This document shows, one piece after another, positions 53,711-61,666 of a stretch of DNA of 64,000 nt. The notes beneath the pieces were generated by a model, which worked only from the letters and a program-made list of their open reading frames with translations, was not told the DNA's origin and ran no database searches. The DNA lies in the NCBI RefSeq assembly GCF_004421005.1, contig NZ_CP038026.1, forward strand, positions 186,001 through 250,000. Direction: 5' to 3'. The translations under genes and the position numbers were made by a program. How positions within the stretch are numbered: position 1 is the stretch's first letter; every line of letters starts with the position of its first letter. This DNA is from Pseudoduganella plicata. GTDB lineage: Bacteria; Pseudomonadota; Gammaproteobacteria; Burkholderiales; Burkholderiaceae_D.

Positions 53711-55288
53711 TCAGCCGCCGCAGCCCGCGTGGCGGTCCTGCTGCGCCGGCGGCATCCGATGCTGCCCCGCCGTCGACACGTACAGAGGCAGCCGCACGGT
53801 AAAGGCGGCGCCCCGGCCCGGGCCGGCGCTTTCGGCGCCGATGGCGCCGCCCTGCAGTTCCACCAGCTGACGCGCGATCGACAGGCCCAGGCCCAGCCCG
53901 CCGTGCTGCCGCGTTGTCGACGTGTCGCTCTGGCGGAAGCGGTCGAACACGTGCGGCAGGAAGTCCGGATCGATGCCTACGCCCGTGTCGGCCACGCGGA
54001 TAGCCACGCCCTCGGCGGTGCGACTCAGGGTAACGACGACATGCCCGCCTGGCGGCGTGAACTTGATCGCGTTGGCCAGCACATTGCCCATGACCTGCTG
54101 CATCCTGGCCGAGTCGGCCCAGACGGGGCCCGCGCTGCGGTCCAGCTGTGTCGTCAGTTCGACCCTGCCGGCCAGCGCGACAGGGCGGATGGCTTCCACG
54201 GCCGCAGCCACGAACTCGCCCGGCCACGCCCGGCCCGCCATCACCTGCACTTCGCCGGCGGCAATGGCACTCATGTCCAGCAGTTCATCGATCATGCGGG
54301 CCTGGGCCCGCGCATTGCGCTCGATGGCAGCCAGGCCGCGCTGCAGCGCGATGGCCTCTTTCGGGCTTTGCTGCTGCAGCAACTGCGACCAGCCCAGCAC
54401 GGAATTGAGCGGCGTACGCAGCTCGTGCGACAGCGTCGACAGGAACTGGTCCTTCTGTTCGTTCAGGATGGACAGCGCCATGCGTGCTTCGTGTTCGTTG
54501 ACGTATTGCGTGCGCCGCTCTTCGGCTGTGGCGATGGACGCGGCCAGAATGTGGGTGCGGGCCTCCAGCCGGGCGTCATAGACGGAGACGATCAGAGCGA
54601 TCGTGAGGATGCCGGCCGTTGCCAGCGTGACGAACATGGCCAGCGTCGTATAGTCGACGCCCGAGCTGGCCGCGCGGCATACGCTGCCGATCGGGAAGTG
54701 CGCGGCGGCCATGCCCGTGTAGTGCATGCCGGCGATGGCCAAGCCCATGACGACGGCGGCCGCGCCCTGGATCAGGCTGGCCTTCGGCGTATGCTGGCGC
54801 AGCCGGTAGGCGATCCACAATGCGCCCGCCGCCGCCGCGATGGCGATCAGCACGGAAGCGCTGAACGCCACCGGTTCGTATTCGATACCGGGCTCGAAGC
54901 GCATTGCCGCCATGCCCGTATAGTGCATGCCGTTGATACCCAGGCCGAGGAGCAACGCGCTGGCGGCCAGCCGGCCGCCGTCCACGGTACGGTGCCGCAG
55001 CTGCCACAGCGCCAGGCCCGATACGCCGATGGGCAGAAGCAGCGACAGCAGCGTGATGCCCACGTCATACCCGAGCGGGATCTGCAGCCGGAACGCGAGC
55101 ATGCCGATGAAGTGCATGGCCCAGATGCCGGTGCCCATGGCGACGGCCCCGCCGGCCGTCCACATCATCGCCGCGGTGCCATGCGTGCTGCGAACGCGGT
55201 CGGCCAGACTCAGGCTGGTGTAGGACGCAAAAATGGCGACGAAGATGGAGACAACGACAAGTATGGGATCGTAATAACCGTTGTACAT
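53711..55288 (-). CDS. MHYT-domain sensor histidine kinase
   Basis: 525 residues. The N-terminal membrane sensor (1-225) is an MHYT domain: WAMHFIGMLAF, INGMHYTGMAAMRF and IAGMHYTGMAAAHF, the three repeats proposed to bind copper and sense O2, CO or NO. Then a coiled linker, HisKA with phosphoacceptor His in FLSTLSHELRTPLNSVLGW, and HATPase_c (NVLANAIKFTPPGG, VADTGVGIDP, HGGLGLGLSIARQL). No response regulator is adjacent. The same-strand hybrid kinase upstream ends 108 bp before it, so the pair may be co-transcribed. Confidence 0.9.
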   Translation of the reverse strand: MYNGYYDPILVVVSIFVAIFASYTSLSLADRVRSTHGTAAMMWTAGGAVAMGTGIWAMHFIGMLAFRLQIPLGYDVGITLLSLLLPIGVSGLALWQLRHRTVDGGRLAASALLLGLGINGMHYTGMAAMRFEPGIEYEPVAFSASVLIAIAAAAGALWIAYRLRQHTPKASLIQGAAAVVMGLAIAGMHYTGMAAAHFPIGSVCRAASSGVDYTTLAMFVTLATAGILTIALIVSVYDARLEARTHILAASIATAEERRTQYVNEHEARMALSILNEQKDQFLSTLSHELRTPLNSVLGWSQLLQQQSPKEAIALQRGLAAIERNARAQARMIDELLDMSAIAAGEVQVMAGRAWPGEFVAAAVEAIRPVALAGRVELTTQLDRSAGPVWADSARMQQVMGNVLANAIKFTPPGGHVVVTLSRTAEGVAIRVADTGVGIDPDFLPHVFDRFRQSDTSTTRQHGGLGLGLSIARQLVELQGGAIGAESAGPGRGAAFTVRLPLYVSTAGQHRMPPAQQDRHAGCGG

Positions 55289-55396
55289 GATCTACTCTGG
55301 ACATCGAAACAGGCAGGATCCACTATACCGGACTGTACCGTGGGAAGGCGCAATTTGGCGAACCGAGTTCACAAAAATGCGCAATTGCAACACCAA

Positions 55397-58300
55397 TTAA
55401 ACCGCAGGCAAGGCCCGACCGCGCCAGTGCAGCACTGTCGCCACCATCGATTCTTCTTCGACGGGCTTGGCGATGAAATCGTTCATGCCCGCCTCGGTGC
55501 ACGCGGCCCGTTCGCCTTCCGTCACGCCGGCCGTCATGGCGATGATGGGCACCGCCAGGCCCAGCGTATCGCGCACAATGCGCGCCGCCTGCAGGCCGTC
55601 CAGTTCCGGCATCTGCACGTCCATCAGCACAACGGCATAGCGCCCAGGGTCGCGCCGCAGCGCATCGACGGCGGCGCGGCCATTGTCCGCGACCGTCACC
55701 TCCGCGCCAGCATAGCGCAGCATCGTCACGGCGACCGTCTGGTTGATCGGGTTGTCCTCGGCCAGCAGCACGTGCATGCCGGCCATCGGTGTCGGCACCG
55801 CTGCCATGGTATCGGCCGGTGCCGTATGGCCGCTCAGCTGGGCGATCGCGGCGTGCAACGTGGCGCGGGTAGCCGGCGCATGCACCAGTGCGTATGCGAA
55901 CGCCTGGGCGGCACCCAGCGGCGTTGCGGCAAAGCCGGCACTGATCTGGATCACCGCGAAGCCGGCGGGCAGCCGCGCCTTGCGCGGCGTCAGCAGGGCC
56001 AGTGGCGTGGTGCCCTGGCTGCCGGGGCCGACGAGCGCGAGGCGGTGCGGCAGCGGGCCGGTGCCGCCAAGCGTGACCCTGGCCTGGTCGAAATCGTTGA
56101 CGGGGTGCAGGCGCCAGCCCCAGCGTGCCGTCGCGTTGGCAAGCACGGCAGCCACTTCCTCGCCGGATTCGAACAGCAGCACGTCGATGTCGACCCATGG
56201 CGGCGCCAGGCGGTAGCGGTCGGTCGCATCGGGAACGGGCGCCACCGGCACCGTCAGGACGAACGTGCTGCCGTGTCCCGGCGCGCTCGTCACGTCGATG
56301 CGGCCATCCATGCGCTCGGCCAGCCCGCGCGCGATGGTCAGGCCCAGGCCGGTGCCGCCGAAGCGCCGGCTCGTCGAGGCATCGGCCTGCACGAACGGCG
56401 AGAACAGGCGTTGTTGCTGCGCCGGGTCCATGCCGATGCCCGTGTCGCTCACCTCCACCCGCAGCAGCAAGCGGCCGTCCGCTGCCAGGCCACCGGCACG
56501 GAATGCGCAGTTCACGCTGCCCCGCTCCGTGAACTTGAGCGCGTTGCCGATCAGGTTCGTCAGAATCTGTTCCAGCCGCAGCGGATCGACGACCACCTCG
56601 TCCGGCAGCGCCGGATCGACGTCCACGACCAGCCGCAGCCGGCCGCCGCCGCTGACGGCCATCAGCGCAGCCGCCGTCTGCGCCACCGCCTCAAGCGGCG
56701 TGGGCACGGGACTGAGCTCGATCCGGCCCGCTTCGATCCGCGAAAAATCCAGCACGTCGTTCAGCACCGCCAGCAACGTCTGGCCGGAGCTGCGGATCAT
56801 GTTGACAAAATTGAGCTGCTCGTTGTCCAGGCGCGTGCGGCTCAGCAAGGTCGCCAGTCCCAGCACGGCATTCATCGGCGTGCGCAGTTCATGGCTCATG
56901 TTGGCGACAAAGCTGGACTTGGCCTGGCTGGCGCTTTCGGCGTGCTCCTTGGCGCGCCGCATCTGTTCGCCGGCGGCCTCCGCCTCCGTCACGTCGCGTA
57001 CGATGAACGCGTAGCCGGTGGGAGTGCCGTCCGCGTCCGGCCGTACGGCCGATAGCTGCATTTCGCCCAGGAACGTGCTGCCATCCTTGCGCACGAACGT
57101 GCGCAGGCCTGCGCTGGTACCCGTGCTGGCGGCATGCGCCAGCGCGACGGCGCCGCCGCCGGCGTCGTGCCAGACGGGCAGCGGCCGGCCCGCCGTTTCC
57201 TCGTCGCTGTAGCCGAACAGGTTGGCCGCGCCTTCGTTCCATGCTTCCACGTTGCCGGCGCCGTCCAGGAAGATGATGGCGTGGCTGCGCACGCTGGCGG
57301 TAAACAGACGCAGGCGCGCCTCGGAGCGCTCCACGGCGCGGCCCTGTTCCTGCACCTCCTGCGTCATGTCGCGCGCCAGGCGCAGCGCGCGTTGGCGGGT
57401 CGTCGCCAGGCTCTTGATCACCTCGAATACCAGCACGCTGATCAGCGTGCCCAGGGCCAGGATGATCAGGCTGTTGTGGCGGTCGATCGCCGTTTCGAAC
57501 GCTTCCGTCGCCGTCAGCTCGATCGTCCAGTAGCGGCCCGTCTCGTCGATGGCCACCGCTTGCGACAGGGCCAGCGGATGGGCATAGCGGCCGGCGCGCG
57601 GCCTGTCCGCGTCGTTGCGGAAGATTTCGCGGCCCGGTACCTTGGGTCCGTCCCAGATGCGCAGTGTAAACGGCGCGTCGCGGCTGATCATGCTGGCGAC
57701 CATGTCGCCGAGCCGGAACGGACTGAAGACGAAGCCGCGCAGCGCGGCCATGCGCTGTGCCGGCGTCGCATGGGGGGCGCCACGGGCGTACACGGGTTCG
57801 TACATCAGGAAGCCCAGCTGCCTGGCGTTGCCGATCTCCTGCACCAGGACCACCGTGCCAGTGCTGCCGATGCGCTCCAGCCGCGCCGCCGCCGCCATCG
57901 TGGCGCGCCGGTTCGGCTCCGAATACATATTGAAACCCATTGCCCGGTCGTTGCGCACGCCGTGCGGCTCGATAAAGGTAATGACGGCGCAATGCGCGTT
58001 GCCGATGGACGGCCAGATGCGAAAGGCCGGCCAGTGATCCTGCTGCGCCTGTTCGAATGCCGCCGCGTCTCCGGCCGCCACCCAGCTGGCGAAGCCCAGT
58101 CCCTGTATGCCGGGAAAGGCCGTCTCGATATCGAAGCTGCTGGCAAAGCTGTGCCATTCGGCGGCGGTGACGTTGTCCGAGGCGTCGAACAACGCCTTGC
58201 CGGCCCGCAGCAGCCGGCGGTAATTGGTCAGGCGGTAATCGATCTGGCGCCATGCCGCATCGGCCACGGCCTCGAACTGATCGTGGATGCGCCGTTCGGT

Positions 58301-59344
58301 GGTGCGTGCCGCCGCGTGCCACGCACCGACCGTCACCGTCAGGCACAGCGCCAGCATCAGCACGGGCCAGCGGCTGCGGGCCGGCGCAACGGCCGGCGTG
58401 CGGTGCCCCGCGCTGGTATTGGTCAGCACCATCCCGGTAACGGCAACGATGGCGAGATACAGGTCCATGCCCAGCAGCGAATGCAGCTGGCTGCGCGTGA
58501 CGAACGGACTGGCGCCGCCCAGCGTCGTCAGCACGGCGCCGGCGGCGACGATGGCGACTGCCGTCGTCGTGACGCCGGCCCCCAGGCGCACGGCAGCCCA
58601 CATCACGGGTGCCAGCAGCAGGAAGGCGGAGGCGAACTGCAGGCTGTCCTCCTGCCAGTCGAGGTGGAACACGGTCGCAGCCAGCGCGGCGGTCACGGCC
58701 AGCACGGCGGCTGTCTCGGCGGCGTGCCGGCGCAGCCGGCGCCGCTCGGCGGGATCGGCCCAGGCGCAGATCAGCGGTGTCACCACCAGCATTGCCGTGA
58801 CGCTGCCCAGCCACCACACCAGCGCCGCGGCACCCCGTTCGGCAACAGGCAGCGCGCCGCTGGACGTCAGCGCCAGCGTTCCCACCGCCGCGTCCAGCGC
58901 CGCGCAGATGGCGGCGGTCGCCAGGTAGCCGTGCACCACCGCCCCGCTGTCGCGCGCGACGGTCACGTGCAGGGCGCTGATGACGCGCTGGGCCAGCAGC
59001 AGTACGGCGACATTGCTGGTTCCGATCAGCACCGCGACCCCGGCGCGCGCGCCGTTCAGGCCATCCTCGGCGCCCATCAGGTACAGGTTGAACAGCACGT
59101 TGGCCAGCCAGACAGCCGGGGCCACCGCGCGACCCTGGATCAGCAGCGCGGCCAGCGCCACACCGGCCGGCAGCCACATCGGGCTGCCATTGGCGCGGGG
59201 AATGGCGAGCGCCAGGCACAGCGCGGCCGCCCCGAGGCAGGCGGCCAGGCAGAGCAGGTTGGCCCCGACGGTGGCGGCGGGGGCAGGGCGGCTTCGGGTA
59301 AGCATGGGACGCGTCGGTTCCAGTTCTGTCGATGGAAACATCAT
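55397..59344 (-). CDS. MASE1-CHASE-PAS hybrid sensor histidine kinase
   Basis: 1315 residues from ATG 59344 (ATG 59305 is an alternative; neither has a clear ribosome-binding site). MASE1-type membrane domain (about 10-300: GSPMWLPAGVALAALLIQGR, PVMWAAVRLGAGVTTTAVAI), a CHASE periplasmic domain (about 330-560: RLLRAGKALFDASDNVTAAE, VVLVQEIGNARQLGFLMYEP), TM, PAS (FLDGAGNVEAWNEGAANLFG), HisKA (VANMSHELRTPMNAVLGLAT), HATPase (NLIGNALKFTERG, SDTGIGMD, GGTGLGLTIAR) and a C-terminal receiver with phosphoacceptor Asp in YAVVLMDVQMPELDGLQAA. The receiver implies a phosphorelay to an Hpt partner not in the window. The ligand is unknown. Confidence 0.9.
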   Translation of the reverse strand: MMFPSTELEPTRPMLTRSRPAPAATVGANLLCLAACLGAAALCLALAIPRANGSPMWLPAGVALAALLIQGRAVAPAVWLANVLFNLYLMGAEDGLNGARAGVAVLIGTSNVAVLLLAQRVISALHVTVARDSGAVVHGYLATAAICAALDAAVGTLALTSSGALPVAERGAAALVWWLGSVTAMLVVTPLICAWADPAERRRLRRHAAETAAVLAVTAALAATVFHLDWQEDSLQFASAFLLLAPVMWAAVRLGAGVTTTAVAIVAAGAVLTTLGGASPFVTRSQLHSLLGMDLYLAIVAVTGMVLTNTSAGHRTPAVAPARSRWPVLMLALCLTVTVGAWHAAARTTERRIHDQFEAVADAAWRQIDYRLTNYRRLLRAGKALFDASDNVTAAEWHSFASSFDIETAFPGIQGLGFASWVAAGDAAAFEQAQQDHWPAFRIWPSIGNAHCAVITFIEPHGVRNDRAMGFNMYSEPNRRATMAAAARLERIGSTGTVVLVQEIGNARQLGFLMYEPVYARGAPHATPAQRMAALRGFVFSPFRLGDMVASMISRDAPFTLRIWDGPKVPGREIFRNDADRPRAGRYAHPLALSQAVAIDETGRYWTIELTATEAFETAIDRHNSLIILALGTLISVLVFEVIKSLATTRQRALRLARDMTQEVQEQGRAVERSEARLRLFTASVRSHAIIFLDGAGNVEAWNEGAANLFGYSDEETAGRPLPVWHDAGGGAVALAHAASTGTSAGLRTFVRKDGSTFLGEMQLSAVRPDADGTPTGYAFIVRDVTEAEAAGEQMRRAKEHAESASQAKSSFVANMSHELRTPMNAVLGLATLLSRTRLDNEQLNFVNMIRSSGQTLLAVLNDVLDFSRIEAGRIELSPVPTPLEAVAQTAAALMAVSGGGRLRLVVDVDPALPDEVVVDPLRLEQILTNLIGNALKFTERGSVNCAFRAGGLAADGRLLLRVEVSDTGIGMDPAQQQRLFSPFVQADASTSRRFGGTGLGLTIARGLAERMDGRIDVTSAPGHGSTFVLTVPVAPVPDATDRYRLAPPWVDIDVLLFESGEEVAAVLANATARWGWRLHPVNDFDQARVTLGGTGPLPHRLALVGPGSQGTTPLALLTPRKARLPAGFAVIQISAGFAATPLGAAQAFAYALVHAPATRATLHAAIAQLSGHTAPADTMAAVPTPMAGMHVLLAEDNPINQTVAVTMLRYAGAEVTVADNGRAAVDALRRDPGRYAVVLMDVQMPELDGLQAARIVRDTLGLAVPIIAMTAGVTEGERAACTEAGMNDFIAKPVEEESMVATVLHWRGRALPAV

Positions 59345-59543
59345 GCCCGAGTCGGCCGGAACGCGACGCCATCGTGCGGATGCGTCGAACCGGTAATGTT
59401 TACTTGCATAATTACCGGAAGTATCTCCGCGTAGGCGGGCGCTGACAGCGCGGCAAGGGGTGCGCTCATGGCGCAGCGGGAGAGCAGCCCAGATACTCGG
59501 TTGCCAACACTGGAAGTGCTTAGAGGCGTACAAAGGAGAAACA

Positions 59544-60374
59544 TTGACTCGACCTGCCAAGCGCGGTCCGCTGCTCATCGTCGGCGGCACCGAAGCACCC
59601 TGCGAAGGGTCGGACATACTGGGCCGCTTCGTCGAGCTGGCGGGCGGCCCGGACGCGCCGATCGCCGTCCTGACCGCCGCCAGCACGATCCCGCAACAGG
59701 TCTGGCGCGACTACCGTGCCGGTTTCGAGAAGGCCGGCGCACGGCACTGTGTCCATGTCCGGGTCGACGACCGCGCGAACGCGGCGGACGAGACGACCGT
59801 GGCGGCCGTGGGCGCGGCCCGCGGCATCTTCATTTCCGGCGGAGATCAGAAGCGGCTGATGGCCCATGTCGGCGGCACCCCGCTGCACGAGGCACTGCGG
59901 ACGGCGGTGCTGGAGCGGGGCGCCTGCCTGGCCGGCACCAGCGCCGGCGCGTCGGCCCTGGGCGTGCACATGGTCACCGACGGCCGCGCCGAATTCAGCC
60001 CGGAAAAGGGCGCCGTCGGCATGGCCGCGGGACTTGGCGTGGTTCCCCACTGCGTGCTGGACCAGCATTTTTCGCAGCGTCACCGCATCAACCGGCTGCT
60101 GACGCTCGTCGCGGCCGACCCCGGGCTGACGGGAATCGGCATCGACGAAGACACGGGCCTGCTGCTGGCGCCCGACGGGGCCGTGGAAGTCATCGGCGCC
60201 GGCGCCGTGACGATCGTGGACGGCCGCCACATGCAGTCGAACCTGGCCGAAATCGACGAGGGCGGCATGCCGACCATGCTGGACGTGCGCGTGCACGTGC
60301 TGCAGTCCGGCACCACCTACGAGACGCTGCCCCCGGTGCTGATGCCTGTTCTGCAACCCATCTTCCCGCGTTAG
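59544..60374 (+). CDS. cphB: Cyanophycinase
   Basis: 276 residues with a TTG start at 59544, six bases after AAAGGAG; the frame extends upstream without homology. Peptidase family S51 features: PLLIVGGTEAPCEGSDIL, VLTAASTIPQQVWRDY, GIFISGGDQKRLM, nucleophile Ser in CLAGTSAGASALGVHM, and VLDQHFSQRHRINRL. Cyanophycinase cuts the multi-Arg/Asp polymer cyanophycin into beta-Asp-Arg dipeptides in the cytoplasm. No cyanophycin synthetase is adjacent, so it may use stored polymer made elsewhere or act on other beta-aspartyl substrates. Confidence 0.88.
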   Translation: MTRPAKRGPLLIVGGTEAPCEGSDILGRFVELAGGPDAPIAVLTAASTIPQQVWRDYRAGFEKAGARHCVHVRVDDRANAADETTVAAVGAARGIFISGGDQKRLMAHVGGTPLHEALRTAVLERGACLAGTSAGASALGVHMVTDGRAEFSPEKGAVGMAAGLGVVPHCVLDQHFSQRHRINRLLTLVAADPGLTGIGIDEDTGLLLAPDGAVEVIGAGAVTIVDGRHMQSNLAEIDEGGMPTMLDVRVHVLQSGTTYETLPPVLMPVLQPIFPR

Positions 60375-60493
60375 AAGGCGCTGCAGCAGCAGGCCGGGAT
60401 CCCGGTACCGGCAGGGAGCGTCGTGCCCAGGGGCCGATGGGGTCATCACCGGCACCTGCCGACCGGTCTCGGCGTGCCTGTCCCGGATTCGTT

Positions 60494-61150
60494 CTAGCCC
60501 TGCCGCTCGCCGCACTCGGTACAGAATTTCGTCCCCGGTTCCAGGCTCGTCGAACAGCTGCGGCACTGGATCTGCTGCGCCATCTTGAAGCCGCACTCGG
60601 GGCAGAACTTGGCGCCGTGCGTCTCGGCGCGGCAGTGCGGACAGACCAGCTGCATCTCCTGGCGCACGTCGTGGCGCACGCCACGCGAGCGGCCCTCATC
60701 GTGCGCGACCTCGGAAGCGCTCTGCACCTCGCCCTGGGCGCGCGAGCGCGTGATCGCCACCCTGACGTTCGGCGCGCAGTTGAAGCACAGGCCCCGTTCC
60801 GAGTCGAAGCAGGTACCGCAGACGTAATCGTGGCACGCACTGCAGCGGTTGAAGTGCTGCTTGCCTTCCGCGATGGCGTCCTTGAATGCCCCGTCGCGGG
60901 CCGAGTGCCAGCCGGCCTCGGCCAGCCCGTTCAGCACCGAGCTGGCATTGCCCAGCAGGCCGACGAAGATGCCGCCCCCCTTCGACAGCCAGCCCGATGC
61001 CTGCGCACTGCGGTAAGGCTTGAACGTGGTGCGCCAGCGGTCGCTGCAGCGCTCGCAGTAAAACTCGAACTGGAAGCCCGCATCGACGCCGGAAGAATTG
61101 CTCAGGTCGGTGTAGTTATTGGAAAACTTGTAGGCAGAATCGTCCGACAT
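60494..61150 (-). CDS. Multi zinc-ribbon protein
   Basis: 218 residues. Cys pairs fall in several zinc-ribbon or treble-clef modules: FYCERCSDRW near the N-terminus, CSACHDYVCGTCFDSERGLC and FNCAP in the middle, then LVCPHCRAETHGAKFCPECG and CRSCSTSLEPGTKFCTECG at the C-terminus (rubredoxin-like double zinc ribbons). A Gly/Ala-rich stretch GGGIFVGLLGNASSVLNGLA lies between. Likely a cytosolic scaffold or protein-interaction factor; no enzymatic motif. It is monocistronic and convergent with the cyanophycinase gene. Confidence 0.78.
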   Translation of the reverse strand: MSDDSAYKFSNNYTDLSNSSGVDAGFQFEFYCERCSDRWRTTFKPYRSAQASGWLSKGGGIFVGLLGNASSVLNGLAEAGWHSARDGAFKDAIAEGKQHFNRCSACHDYVCGTCFDSERGLCFNCAPNVRVAITRSRAQGEVQSASEVAHDEGRSRGVRHDVRQEMQLVCPHCRAETHGAKFCPECGFKMAQQIQCRSCSTSLEPGTKFCTECGERQG

Positions 61151-61270
61151 GTGGCGAGCCCCGGGTCAGAATGTAAAGCGCCCGATTATAGCGAAATGAC
61201 AACGACATGTGGTTGCCATACGGTTGCGTGTAGTACATTTGCAGCATGTTCTTTTCCTGGGGAGCATGCG

Positions 61271-61483
61271 ATGATCCTGCGCTTTTCCGTATTCGGCACG
61301 CCCATCGGCGTTGAGCGGCGCAACGGCGTCTGGCTGGCGTGGCACCCTGGCACCGATGGCAAGCGACGGCCGTGCGAGTTCATCATCCCGGCTGACGTCG
61401 AGGAAGCCGAACTGGTCCAGTACCTGGGCGACCTGTTCCATGAAGACGCACGATCCGGCCACGACGACGTCGTCGCACGCTGA
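61271..61483 (+). CDS. Small hypothetical protein, 70 residues
   Basis: GGGGAG lies upstream of ATG 61271. The product reads MILRFSVFGTPIGVERRNGV, WLAWHPGTDGKRRPCEFIIP, ADVEEAELVQYLGDLFHEDA. The beta-strand start and acidic helix suggest a compact soluble fold, and the sequence looks conserved rather than random, but I cannot name a family. It stands alone between the zinc-ribbon gene and the third receptor. Confidence 0.6.
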   Translation: MILRFSVFGTPIGVERRNGVWLAWHPGTDGKRRPCEFIIPADVEEAELVQYLGDLFHEDARSGHDDVVAR

Positions 61484-61666
61484 TCCGCCTTCAATAACGT
61501 TGCAAAAAGCACACAGCGCGGCTGGCAAATGCCGCCTTTGCGCGTCAATCCCGTGCTCAACGGCTCAACCCGATGAGTGATTGCCCCTTCCGCGTCCCGG
61601 CACAAACGTCCCGTCCTAAGATCGGATCGCTCAGGAGACGAGCATCCCTATCGAGAAGGATGAGGC

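Noticed and set aside
53729..57055. 1108-codon plus-strand open frame
   Set aside because: Shadow of the two sensor kinases.
60394..60405. Palindrome CCGGGATCCCGG after the cyanophycinase gene
   Set aside because: Isolated GC-rich palindrome with no T run or nearby promoter; expected by chance in DNA of this composition.
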